DNA of 64,000 nt, taken from NCBI GenBank assembly GCA_963742725.1, contig CAVUMX010000004.1, positions 310,001 to 374,000 on the forward strand, in the 5' to 3' direction. The notes beneath the pieces are model-generated. The model saw only the letters and a list, made by a program, of their open reading frames with translations. It ran no database searches and was not told the origin of the DNA. This document shows, in pieces, positions 1-9,978 of the stretch. Source of the stretch: CAVVAL01 sp963742725. GTDB taxonomy: Bacteria > Actinomycetota > Actinomycetes > Mycobacteriales > Cryptosporangiaceae. Numbering within the stretch: position 1 is the first letter of the stretch; every line of letters starts with the position of its first letter. The position numbers and the translations under genes are program-made.

Positions 1-906
1 GTCCTTCGCGCGGTCGCGGGCGGCGGTCAGCTCGACGGACGGGTGGCCGGTCGTGTCGAGTCCGGCGGCGACCACGGCGAGCGTCGCGGACGCTGTCACG
101 AGGAGATCGTCGAGCGCGGACACGGCGTCGTCGGCACCGACCGCGACGAGCCGCTGGCGGGTGCGGGACAGGGCGGCGAGTTCGGTACGGATGCGCTCGG
201 CGATGTCCAGCATCCCCCGGAACGCCAGCGTCTCGCCGTGCCGGGAGAACGGCTGCGGGTCGGCGAGCGCGGCGCGGGCGGCGGGCACCGTCGTGGCGTC
301 CGGGAGGTCGGCGGTGCCGTCCGGGATGCTCGCGGCGTACCCGGCGACGCTCCGGTACGCCGCGGCGAGTGCCCGGCGCTCGGTCTGGTACCGGCGCAGC
401 GGCCACTGGGCGACGATCAGCAGCGCCTGGAACAGGCCACCGGCGAGCACGAGCCCCGCGCGGGTCGCCGCCTGAGCCGGCGTGGCCGGGAACTCGGCGA
501 CCAGCAGCAACGCCATGACGGACAGCAGCCCGACGACGCCCGCCGACTGGCCCAGCACCGCCAGCAGCCCGCCGAGGAACCCCCACACCGCGACGGCGGC
601 CACCGCCGACCACAGCGCCTGCCCGGCCAGTGCACCGACGAACGTCGACACCGCTACGCCGGCACAGGACAGCAGGACGACCTGGGCCCGCGCCCGGTAC
701 CCGCCCTGGAACGTCGCGAACCCGACGACGAGCGCCCCGGCCGCCGCCGCCACCCCGTGCCCCGTGTGCCCGGACGCGACGCCGACGGCCAGCGGGATCC
801 CGACCCCGACGCAACACCGCGCGGCCGAGCCGACGGCCACCTGGCTGCGGTCGATCGCGACGGTCGAGGCGAGCAGCGATCGCAGGGCGGACGTCACGTC
901 CGCCAC
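1..906 (-). CDS. FUSC-family integral membrane protein (partial, 3' end off the window)
   Basis: The complement strand is open from a GTG at 906 to the left edge (302 codons, no stop seen). Residues 20-150 hold about six hydrophobic segments in pairs separated by short polar turns, followed by a soluble helical part with repeated Arg/Glu/Ala heptads (around QWPLRRYQTERRALAAAYRS). This matches the N-terminal half of FUSC/YccS-like proteins, which are linked to efflux of aromatic or other small acids, though transport is not shown here. The start is chosen because no ATG lies near and the frame opens just upstream; a second in-frame GTG three codons later is an alternative. The gene is divergent from the DNA polymerase gene, with about 58 bp between starts. 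The C-terminal FUSC domain lies outside the window. Confidence 0.72.
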   Translation of the reverse strand, partial: MADVTSALRSLLASTVAIDRSQVAVGSAARCCVGVGIPLAVGVASGHTGHGVAAAAGALVVGFATFQGGYRARAQVVLLSCAGVAVSTFVGALAGQALWSAVAAVAVWGFLGGLLAVLGQSAGVVGLLSVMALLLVAEFPATPAQAATRAGLVLAGGLFQALLIVAQWPLRRYQTERRALAAAYRSVAGYAASIPDGTADLPDATTVPAARAALADPQPFSRHGETLAFRGMLDIAERIRTELAALSRTRQRLVAVGADDAVSALDDLLVTASATLAVVAAGLDTTGHPSVELTAARDRAKD

Positions 907-964
907 TATGCCTGATGTCCGGTTCCGCGCTCGTAATGTCGGTGGGGCGGGGGAGGATGCGTCC

Positions 965-2677
965 GTGCGGATGGCGGTCGTGGCGGCGTGGGACGGTGGG
1001 GGCCTGATCAGGCCGCTCGCCGAGGACGGCACGCCCACGGGGCCGGTCGAGCGGTGCGACGATCTGGCGCGGTCGGTGGCGGCGCACGAGCGCGCCGGGT
1101 CGCCGCGGTGGGTCTGGGCGTCGACGGCCGATGTCTACCCGGCCTTGCTGCGGGCCGGTGTGCGGGTGGCGCGGTGCCACGACCTGGCGCTGACGGAATC
1201 GTTGTTCCTCGGGTACGACGGGCGGTGGGGCGAGCCGCGGTCGGTGGCGGCGGCGTGGGCGCGGTTGCACGGGCGTCCGGTGCCGGACGACCCGGTGCCG
1301 GGCCCACGGGATCTCCAGGACACGTTGTTCGAACCCGACCGCAGCGGCCTGGGCGACGACGCGCTGGACGCGGTGGTGGACGTTCATCGCGAGCACGTAC
1401 GCCGGTCCGCTGAGATGCGGTTGCTTGTCGCGGCGGAGTCGGCGGGCGCGCTGGTGGCGGCGGAGATGGGCCACGCCGGGCTGCCGTGGCGGGCTGATGT
1501 CCACGACGCGTTGCTGACGGAGTCGCTGGGCGTGCGTCCGCGTCCGGGCGAGCTGCCGCCGCGCCTGCACGAGCTGGCCGGCAAGGTGACGGCGGCGTTC
1601 GGTGGGCGGCGGGTCAACCCGGACGCGCCGGCCGAGGTGGTGCGGGCGCTGGCCCGCGAGGGCGTCGAGGTGCCGTCCGCGCGGTCGTGGGTGCTGCGCG
1701 AGGTCGACCATCCTGCGGTACCGGTGCTGCTGGAGTACAAGGAGCTGTCCCGGCTGAACGCCGCGCACGGGTGGTCGTGGCTGGAGACGTGGGTCCGGGG
1801 CGGGCGGTTCCGGCCGGAGTACGTCGCGGGCGGTGTCGTCTCCGGACGGTGGGCGACACGCGGCGGCGGCGCTCTGCAGATCCCCCGGGTGGTGCGGCGT
1901 GCGGTGGTCGCCGATCCCGGTTGGAAGCTGGTCGTCGCCGACGCGAGCCAGCTGGAGCCCCGCGTCCTGGCGGCACTGTCGGGCGATCGGGGCATGGCGC
2001 AGGCGTCCACCGATACCGATCTGTACGCCGCGCTGGCGGCGGAGGCGTTCGGCGGCGACCGGCCCAAGGCAAAGATCGCGCTGCTCGCCGCGCTGTACGG
2101 GCAGACCAGTGGCGAGGCCGCACCGCTGCTGGCGGCCCTGCGGCAGCGGTTCCCGGCGGCGCTGGACTACGTCGAAGCGGCGGCACGGGCGGGGGAGCGG
2201 GGCGAGCTGGTCCGGTCGCAGCTCGGCCGGACGTGCCCGCCGCCGTCCGAGCGTTGGCGCGCGGCCGTCACCGGCGCTGGACACGCCGGCCCCGGCGAGA
2301 GCTGGGAAGGCGGCGGCTCGGATTGGGAGGCCGCCGGTGGGGAGAGCGGCGGCAGCGATGCCGGTCGCCGTGCGGGGCAGGTCGCGCGCGACCGGGGCCG
2401 GTTCACCCGCAACTTCGTCGTCCAGGCGAGCGCCGCCGACTGGGCGCTGACCCTGCTGGCGATCCTGCGCAACCGGTTGGTGGAGATGACCGGTCCGGAG
2501 CTGGTGTTCTTCCAGCACGACGAGGTGCTGGTGCACTGTCCGGCCGAGCTCGCCGGTGAGGTGACCGCTGCGGTCCGGGAGGCCGGTGCGGAGGCTGGCC
2601 GGTTGGTGTTCGGCGCGACGCCGGTGCACTTCCCGCTCGATATCGCGACCGTCGACTGCTACGCCGATGCCAAGTAG
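965..2677 (+). CDS. Bifunctional 3'-5' exonuclease/DNA polymerase (family A, actinobacterial type)
   Basis: Encodes 570 aa, the usual length for the actinobacterial PolA-like proteins that lack the 5' nuclease domain. Polymerase motif A reads VADASQLEPR (about residue 325), motif B is KAKIALLAALYGQ (about 368) and motif C is QHDEVLVH (about 517). The N-terminal exonuclease-like region shows no DxE metal-binding motif, so proofreading is probably lost. A Gly/Ser/Glu-rich stretch at about residues 440-478 lies between motifs B and C and looks like a flexible insertion. The GTG at 965 is chosen because a GGGGGAGGA ribosome site ends 8 nt before it; the long open frame upstream is a high-GC artefact crossing the FUSC promoter. 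The cell role is presumably DNA repair or gap filling; no operon partner identifies it. Confidence 0.88.
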   Translation: MRMAVVAAWDGGGLIRPLAEDGTPTGPVERCDDLARSVAAHERAGSPRWVWASTADVYPALLRAGVRVARCHDLALTESLFLGYDGRWGEPRSVAAAWARLHGRPVPDDPVPGPRDLQDTLFEPDRSGLGDDALDAVVDVHREHVRRSAEMRLLVAAESAGALVAAEMGHAGLPWRADVHDALLTESLGVRPRPGELPPRLHELAGKVTAAFGGRRVNPDAPAEVVRALAREGVEVPSARSWVLREVDHPAVPVLLEYKELSRLNAAHGWSWLETWVRGGRFRPEYVAGGVVSGRWATRGGGALQIPRVVRRAVVADPGWKLVVADASQLEPRVLAALSGDRGMAQASTDTDLYAALAAEAFGGDRPKAKIALLAALYGQTSGEAAPLLAALRQRFPAALDYVEAAARAGERGELVRSQLGRTCPPPSERWRAAVTGAGHAGPGESWEGGGSDWEAAGGESGGSDAGRRAGQVARDRGRFTRNFVVQASAADWALTLLAILRNRLVEMTGPELVFFQHDEVLVHCPAELAGEVTAAVREAGAEAGRLVFGATPVHFPLDIATVDCYADAK

Positions 2678-2687
2678 TTTGCCCGGT

Positions 2688-3710
2688 ATGAGACCGATAC
2701 GAGCGTTCATCGCCGCTGCCGCCGTCTTACTCGCCACGACCGCCTTCACGCCGCCCCCGCTGTCCTGGACGCTCACGCCCACCGGCGTCGACGCGCGGCT
2801 GCGCGGGCTGAGCGCGGTCAGCGCCCGGGTGGCGTGGGTGAGTGGCAGCGCCGGGACCGTGCTCCGGACGACCGACGGCGGCCGGAGCTGGCAGAACGTG
2901 TCCGTGCCCGGCGCGGCGGACCTCCAGTTCCGCGACATCGAGGCGTTCGACGCCCGGCACGCCACGGTGCTGTCGATCGGCGAGGGTGAGGCGTCCCGGA
3001 TCTACACCACATCGGACGGTGGCGCGACCTGGCGCGAGGCGTTCCGCAACGACGACCCCCGCGCGTTCTACGACTGCGTGGCGTACTCCGGCCGCCGCCA
3101 CGGCCTCGCGCTGAGCGACCCGGTGGACGGAAAGTTCCGGATCCTCGCCACCCGTGACGGCGGGCGGTCCTGGCAGGTGCGCCCGACCGAGGGCATGCCG
3201 CCGGCGCTGGACGGCGAGTTCGCGTTCGCGGCCAGCGGCACGTGCCTGGTGACGTTCGGCCACCACGCCTGGTTCGCGACCGGCGGCGGCGCCCAGGCGC
3301 GCGTCTTCCACTCGCGCGACGGCGGCCGGACCTGGACAGCGACCGCGACGCCCGTGAAGTCCGGCCCGTCCGCCGGCATCTACTCGCTCGCCTTCCGGAC
3401 GCCGCACCAGGGGCTGGCGATCGGCGGCGACTTCGCCACCCCGGAGACCGCGCCGGACGCGCTCGCGCTCACCCGCAACGGCGGCCGCACCTGGACGCTG
3501 GCCGGCGCCGGCGCGCCCGGGGAGTACCGGTCGGGCGCCGCGTGGCGGTACCGGACGGCGCTCGCCGTCGGTCCGACCGGCAGCGACGTCAGCAAGGACG
3601 GCGGCCGCACCTGGCGCGAGTTCGACAGCGGCAGCTTCGACTCCGTCCAGTGCACCTGGGACGGCGCGTGCTGGGCATCCGGCGAGCAGGGCCGCGTCGC
3701 CCATCTGTAG
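2688..3710 (+). CDS. Secreted Asp-box (BNR/YCF48-like) beta-propeller protein
   Basis: Encodes 340 aa starting with a Sec-type signal peptide (Arg near the start, then an Ala-rich hydrophobic core, cleavage near residue 22). At least six Asp-box motifs recur every 40-60 residues: TTDGGRSW, TSDGGATW, TRDGGRSW, SRDGGRTW, TRNGGRTW and SKDGGRTW. These S/T-x-D-G-G-x-T-W motifs mark blades of the sialidase/YCF48/VPS10-type propeller. No sialidase catalytic residues (FRIP motif, Arg triad) are visible, so the likely role is binding or scaffolding outside the membrane. The ATG lies 10 nt after the polymerase stop, so the two genes may be co-transcribed. A family A hairpin repeat follows within 60 nt and could end the transcript. 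Confidence 0.82.
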   Translation: MRPIRAFIAAAAVLLATTAFTPPPLSWTLTPTGVDARLRGLSAVSARVAWVSGSAGTVLRTTDGGRSWQNVSVPGAADLQFRDIEAFDARHATVLSIGEGEASRIYTTSDGGATWREAFRNDDPRAFYDCVAYSGRRHGLALSDPVDGKFRILATRDGGRSWQVRPTEGMPPALDGEFAFAASGTCLVTFGHHAWFATGGGAQARVFHSRDGGRTWTATATPVKSGPSAGIYSLAFRTPHQGLAIGGDFATPETAPDALALTRNGGRTWTLAGAGAPGEYRSGAAWRYRTALAVGPTGSDVSKDGGRTWREFDSGSFDSVQCTWDGACWASGEQGRVAHL

Positions 3711-3768
3711 CTCACCCGGCCCGCCCGGCTTCCCCAGTTTTGGACAGCCGTGACGGTGCCGATCGAGT

Positions 3769-3848
3769 GTCCACTGTAGAATACTCGGGGAAATCCACGT
3801 CTCGTGGCGCCTTCATAGGTCGATTTCCCCGAGTATTCCAATGTGGAC
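3769..3848. repeat. Family A hairpin repeat, copy 1
   Basis: Two 27-nt arms (3769-3795 and 3822-3848) form an inverted repeat with 24 of 27 pairs; the perfect core is gaatactcggggaaatc against gatttccccgagtattc. The loop is 26 nt. The same pair of non-identical arms appears in the opposite orientation at 51747-51820, so this is a dispersed element and not a one-off terminator. It sits between the propeller gene and the alpha-galactosidase promoter and could act as a terminator. Confidence 0.85.
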
Positions 3849-3917
3849 GACTGTTGAGTCCGCAAGGGGCGGGCGCGGTGGCGCCTTCATGTGGCAGGTC
3901 GGCGGCAGGGTTTCAAC

Positions 3918-3996
3918 ATTTCCGGACAGGAACCGTGTCCGGATAGTTCGGAAATTGTGGGAAAACCTTGACGCGGCATCCGCGACATCTTTAGCT
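3918..3996 (+). promoter_or_regulatory. Promoter and nested palindrome upstream of the GH27 alpha-galactosidase
   Basis: A perfect inverted repeat TCCGGACA-N7-TGTCCGGA covers 3921-3943, and outer arms ATTTCCG (3918-3924) and CGGAAAT (3949-3955) extend it. Downstream are a -35-like TTGACG (3968-3973) and a -10-like TTAGCT (3991-3996) with 17 nt between. The gene start follows at 4055. The palindrome just upstream of the -35 suits a regulator site, but the regulator is unknown. Confidence 0.5.
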
Positions 3997-4054
3997 TTTC
4001 CGGCATCGCTTGTAGCACGTGCCCGCGCGCCCCGACCCGCTACGGAGTTGTGCC

Positions 4055-6155
4055 ATGCCGATAACACCGTTACGCCGGCTGCTCGTCACCCTCGCCGCCG
4101 CCACCCTCACGGCCCCGCTCCTCGCCACGGCGGCCACCGCGGCGGCGGCCCAGGCGCCAGCCGGAACCGCGGCCCGCGCGCCGGCCGCGGCCGCCGCCGC
4201 GCCAGCCCAGAGCCCGCGCCAGCCCAAGAGCCCGCGCAGCCCAGGAGCCCGCGCCGCTGCGGGACGACGGGCTCGCCCTCACCCCGCCCATGGGCTTCAA
4301 CAACTGGAACACCACGGGCTGCCGTACCGAGTTCAACGAGGCGATGGTCAAGGGCGTCGCGGACTACTTCGTCAGCTCGGGCCTGAAGGACGCCGGTTAC
4401 CAGTACGTGAACCTGGACGACTGCTGGGCGTTGCCGGCGCGCGGCGAGGACGGGAACCTGGTGCCGGACCCGGTGCGGTTCCCGAACGGGATCAAGGCCG
4501 TCGCGGACTACGTCCACGGCAAGGGTCTGAAGTTCGGGATCTACACGAGCGCCGGCACGAAGACGTGCAACCGGCTGGGTTTCCCGGGCGGGCTCGACCA
4601 CGAGCAGCAGGACGCGAACCTGTTCGCGAGTTGGGGCGTCGACTACCTGAAGTACGACAACTGCAACAACCAGGGCCGGGACGCCGTCGAGCGGTACACG
4701 AAGATGCGGGACGCCCTGAAGGCGACCGGCCGCCCGATCGTGTACTCGATCTGCGAGTGGGGCCAGAACCAGCCGTGGCTGTGGGCGCAGGACGTCGGGC
4801 ACCTGTGGCGGACCACCGGCGACATCAACGACAGCTGGGGCAGCCTCAAGGGCATCATCCAGCGGAACCTGCCGTTGGCGCGGTACGCGAAGCCGGGCGC
4901 GTGGAACGACCCGGACATGCTGGAGGTCGGCAACGGGAAGATGACCGACCTGGAGTACCGGACGCACCTCAGCATGTGGGCGATCATGGCCGCGCCGCTG
5001 CTGATCGGCAGTGACATCCGCAAGGCGACGCCGGCCACGCTGGCGATCCTCGGCAACCGGGACGTGATCGCGGTCGACCAGGATCCGCTGGGGATCCAGG
5101 GTGCGGTGATCTCCCAGGATCTCGGCCGGTACGTCGTGGTGAAGCCGTTGAAGAACGGTGACCGGGCCGTGGCCCTGTACAACGAGACGGACCGCGCGGC
5201 GACGATCACCACGACGGCAACGGCCGCCGGGCTCGGCAGCGCACCCGCGTACAAGGTCGCGGATCTGTGGTCGAAGACCGTCCGGCACACCGCCGGGACG
5301 ATCAGCGCCACGGTGCCGCCGCACGGGACCGTGCTGGTTCGCGTCGGCATCGACAGGCACTGGCCGCTCTACCCGCCGGCCGTCGACCTGACCGTCGGTA
5401 CGCCTGGCGGACTCCAGATCGTGGAACCGGGCAAGGCCACGGCGCTGGCGACCTCTGCGGTGAACCACGGGCGCGCTCCGGCGCTGCGTCCGGTCGTGGG
5501 GCTCGCCGCCCCGGCAGGGTGGACGGTCCGTCCGGTGTCGCGGCCGTCGGCGCCGGTACTGCTGCCCGGCCACCCGGTCCGTACGAACTGGACGGTGACG
5601 CCGCCTGCTGATACCGCACCGGGCTCGTACACGTTGACCGGACGGATCACGTACCGGCCGGGCACGTCCGAGACCGTGTCCGTGGCGACGGTCGTGGTGC
5701 CGCCGCCGGCCCCGACCGGGACGGCGTTCCTCAGCGACGTGCCGTTCCTGACGTCCGCGAACTTCTTCGGCCCGGTCGAACGGGACACGAGCAACGGCGA
5801 GCGGGCGGCCGGCGACGGCAAGCCGATCACGATCCGGGGCACGGTGTACCCGAAGGGGCTGGGCGTCCACGCGCCGAGCGACGTCGAGTTCTACCTCGGC
5901 GGGAAGTGCACGGGCGCGAAGGCGGTCGTGGGCGTCGACGACGAGACGCGGGCGCGCGGTTCGGTCTCGTTCGAGATCTGGGCGGACGCGAAGAAGGTCG
6001 CCGAGAGCGGGCCGCTCACCGGTACCTCGCCCGCCTATCCGATCACCGCCGACGTCACCGGCGCGACCGTGCTGCGGCTCGCCGTGGGCGATACCGGCGA
6101 CGGGCAGAACCACGACCACGCCGACTGGGCGGATCTCCAGATCATCTGCGCCTGA
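4055..6155 (+). CDS. Secreted GH27 alpha-galactosidase with NEW3 and NPCBM domains (apparent frameshift near 4210)
   Basis: The enzyme removes terminal alpha-galactose outside the cell. The signal peptide (MPITPLRRLLVTLAAATLTA, ATG 4055, GGAG just upstream) and the catalytic part are in different frames. The catalytic frame reads PLRDDGLALTPPMGFNNWNT and continues to 6155. GH27 landmarks are YLKYDNC (nucleophile Asp) and WNDPDML (acid/base Asp). After the C-terminal beta domain come a NEW3-type Ig-like domain (about 5385-5700) and an NPCBM domain (about 5720-6155), a pairing also found in the GH2 gene at 57.7 kb. The shift lies in an imperfect repeat (about 4206-4255) of the unit agcccgcgc(c)agccca, where the units are 18 and 17 nt long. 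Removing one base from the first unit would join signal and enzyme. This may be a sequencing slip in a repeat or a true lesion. Confidence 0.85.
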
Positions 6156-6248
6156 CCTGCGTTTACAGATATTTGCCGTCAACGCGCAACCTTTGCCCCG
6201 TAGATAAGCGTCTTTCCGTCGAGATGACTTCTGACGGGGAGGTACGGC

Positions 6249-9200
6249 ATGAGGGCATCACTGCGGGCGTTGGCGTGTGTCGTGGCGGTGGCGGTGGCGG
6301 CGGTCGGGATACCGGCCACCGCCGCTCCGCCGGGCGGCGGAGAACCGGCGACTGGAGTCAAGGCAGACAGAAGATCGTGGGTCACGCTCGTGACCGGCGA
6401 CAGGGTGGAGGTCGCCGCCGGCCGTCCCCGCCTGATCGACCCGGCCCGCAGGTCGGAGCCGGCGCAGTTCGCCCGGTACAGCGAGCGGGGCGACTGGTAC
6501 GTGGTGCCGTCGGACGCTTCCCGGCTGATCCGCGCCGGTGTGGTGGACCGGGAGCTGTTCAACGTGACGGGGCTGGTCCGGCAGGGGTACGACGACGCGC
6601 ACACGAAGGTCGTGCCGCTGCTCGCGGAGTACCCGGACATGCGGTCGTCGGCCGCGCCGGCCGGTGCGCGGAAAGGCCGGGTGTTTCCGGAATCAGGCTC
6701 GCCGCGCTGGAGGAGCGCAAGTCAGACGCCGCGCGGTTCTGGTCGGCACGGTGGGCGGGCGCGGCGTGCTCAAGGCCGGGCCGCGGCGAAAGTTATGGCT
6801 GAACGGGAAGGTCCGGGCGAGCCTCGACGCGAGCGTCCCGCAGGTGGGAGCACCGGCGGCGTGGCAGGCGGGTCATACCGGTAAGGGCGTGACGGTCGCG
6901 GTCCTGGACACCGGGTACGACACCGACCACCCGGACCTCGCCGGCCGGGTCGGGCCCACCCAGAACTTCACCGGTGCGGGCACCGTGGAGGACAAGAACG
7001 GCCACGGGACGCATGTCGCGTCGATCACGCTGGGATCGGGCGCCGCGTCGGGCGGCAAGTACAAGGGTGTGGCGCCGGACGCGAAGCTGGCCGTCGGCAA
7101 GGTCCTCGACGACAACGGCTTCGGCACGTACGAGGGGATCCTCGCGGGCATGGAGTGGGCCGCGGTCACGGTCAAGGCGAAGGTCGTCAACATGAGCCTC
7201 GGCGGCGGCCCGACCGACGGCACCGACCCGGTGTCGACGGCGGTCAACCAGCTCAGTAAGGACCACGGCACGTTGTTCGTGATCGCGGCCGGCAACTCGG
7301 GCCGGGAGTCCACGATCGACGCCCCTGGCGCGGCCGATGCGGCGCTGACTGTCGGCAGCGTGGAGAAGACGGACGCGCTGAGTGACTTCTCCAGCCGAGG
7401 CCCGCGCCGTGGCGACTTCGCGATCAAGCCGGATATCACGGCTCCGGGCGGTGACATCATGGCCGCCGCCGCCACTGGCACGGCGCCCGGAAACGAGAAC
7501 TACGCGCGGCACTCCGGCACGTCGATGGCCAGCCCGCACGTGGCGGGCGCGGCGGCGATCCTTGCCGAGCAGCACCCGGACTGGTCCGGCGAGCAGCTCA
7601 AGGCGGCCCTGATGGGGACCGCGAAGCCGCTCGACGGTCTCGGCCCCGACCAGGTCGGCGCCGGCCGTCTCGATGTCGCCAAGGCCACCGCGCAGAAGAT
7701 CGCGGCCGTTCCGGGCAGCGTCAGCACGTACCTCAAGTGGCCGCACGCCGGCACGCCACCGCGCGTGCACACGGTGAAGTACCGCAACGCCGGCGCCGAA
7801 CCGGTCACGCTCCCGCTGAAGCTGGACGTCACCGACAAGGACGGGAAGCCGGCGACCGCCGGGCTCGCCACGCTGAGCGCGTCGACGGTGACCGTCCCGG
7901 CCGGGGGCGAGGCCGCCGTGACGCTGTCGATCGCGTCGGTCGAAGGCGCCGTAGGCACCTTCCGCGGCGTTCTGACGGCAGGCGCGGGCGAGGCCGCGGT
8001 CCGCACGCTGGTCGGCGTCTACGCGGAGCCAGAGATGCACTCCGTTGCCGTGTCGGTGAAGGACCGTGAGGGGAACGTCCCCGGCCCGCTCTCCCACAGC
8101 GTGTTCGTGGTCAACATGGACACGGGAAAGACGTACGACGCTGCGACGGGTGAGACCCTCCGCGTCCCACCGGGCCGGTATTCGGCGGCGACATTCGTCA
8201 TGACGCCACGGCCAGGGCTCGAGTTCTCGCTGACGCAGCTCGCCAACCCCGAGTTCCGCGTGGTCGGGGACATGGAGCTGCCCTTCGACGCACGCACCGG
8301 CAAGCCACTGGACATCCGCGTCGACCGGCCAGGGGTGACCGGCGGCGAGCACTCGATCGAGCACCGGTTCCGGCCGGGCGGCCTGGCGGGCGAGTGGTTC
8401 GGCCTGGTCATGGCTGGCGATCCGCGGTACGTCGATCACTACGCCGCCTCGACACCGGGCGTCAGCTCCAAGGGGTACATGTTCCACAACTGGCTGCGCG
8501 GTGAGGAACCGCACCTCGCGCTGACCGCCACCGCGCCGCAGCGGTACGACGTAATGGCGGGACCGCTCAACGTATGACGTGCCCGTTGTGGATGCCACGC
8601 TGGGCGCGGTCTACGGCGGCGCCGGAACGCCGGAGGATCTCGCCAAGGTCGACGCCAGGGGAAAGCTCGTCACGCTGGCCCTGCCCGACCTGGGCGACGA
8701 CGAGGTGTACGCGCGGCTCGGCACGGTCAAGGCCGCCGGTGCCCGCGCCGCGCTGGTGGTCCCGACCGGGGAATGGTGGATCCGTGGCCTGGGCGGGATC
8801 CTGCCGACCGCGGTCGGCGGCGGTGAGACGGCGCGACGCCTTCTCGAGGCATCCAAGAAGGACGGCGTGACGACCAGGTTCGCCATGCGGCGGTTCTCCC
8901 GGTACGCCTACCACGTGTCGAGCGTCGCGGAGGGATCGATCCCGGCGAAGGCCGACTTCCTGCACAGGACGAGGGACCTGGCGTCTGTCCGGACCGGGTA
9001 CCACGTCCGCGACGGGGTCTTCGCGAACCACTATGTCACTTCGGAGCTGACCCGCGACGGTCAGAAGCTAAGCGGGTGGACTCAGCAGGTGGCGCCGGTG
9101 CACGGTGGTGAGCAGTTCGAATACTTCACGCCCGGCACCTGGCGCCGCGAGAACGCGAGCATGAGCGGTACGTTCGTCTGGCTCCACACCCCGCCCATGT

Positions 9201-9892
9201 CGCTGCGCGCCGGTCAGCACCGCAACTTCAGCTGGGGCAAGGCCGTCACGGGTCCGAACCTGAACGCCGGCCGCCAAGCGGGGAATGGCTCCTGGGTCAG
9301 CAGGACGGGCGACAAGATCGACGTCGCCATCCCGCTGTACAGCGACGCGTCGGGCAACGGCATGACGTACGCCAGTGGTGTGGGCCAGACGAGCCTGTAC
9401 CGCGACGGCACCCTGCACAGCAAGGTCGACGTGCCGGGCGAAGCCGTGTTCGATGTTCCGCCGGGCGCAGCGGAGTACCGGTTGATGACCCGGGTCCAGA
9501 ACGACTCCGACTGGCCGCTGTCGACGGACGTGTCGGCGGCCTGGACGTTCCGGTCCGGCCACGGTGACCAGGTCCTCCCGCTGCTCTCGATCGGCTTCGA
9601 TCCGAAGGTGGACTTCGTGAACCACGCGCCCGGCGGCAAGGCGTTCTCGTTCCCGGTGACCGTGGCGCGGCAGGCCGGTTCGGGTACGGCGGCGGTCCGG
9701 TCGTTGACGGTGGACGTGTCGTACGACGACGGGGCGACGTGGACGCCGGCGAACGTGACGCGTCACGGTACGAAGTGGACGGTGTCCCTCAGGCATCCGA
9801 AGTCAGGGTTCGTGTCGTTGCGGGCCAAGGCGGCGGATGCGCGGGGCAACAGGGTCGAGCAGACCATCGTCCGGGCGTACGGGCTGAAATAG
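6249..9892 (+). pseudogene. S8 (subtilisin-like) secreted protease, tandem copy 1, frameshifted
   Basis: First of three paralogous genes. The start at 6249 follows GGGGAGG and a signal peptide (MRASLRALACVVAVAVAAVG) with AxA cleavage near residue 25. The frame breaks between about 6680 and 6770 (two small deletions relative to copy 3) and again at about 8570 (net +1). The pieces otherwise align with copy 3 throughout. The catalytic triad is present: Asp in VAVLDTGYD, His in NGHGTHVAS and Ser in SGTSMASPHVAG. The C-terminal half is a series of beta-sandwich regions ending with SYDDGATW and FVSLRAKA motifs. No in-frame substitution stops lie within the pieces. If the indels are real the gene is inactive; if they are consensus errors it encodes a ~1,210-aa enzyme. 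Confidence 0.82.
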
Positions 9893-9978
9893 CGGCCTCA
9901 ACCTCACTGCCGGTCTCAACCTCGCAGTGCCTCCAGCGCGTCGTTGGACGTGCCAGGTCGGTTGACGGAGGGAACGGC

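Noticed and set aside
4107..6182. Leftward open frame over the alpha-galactosidase
   Set aside because: Antisense of a clear GH27 gene; no ribosome site, and the predicted product lacks recognisable domains.
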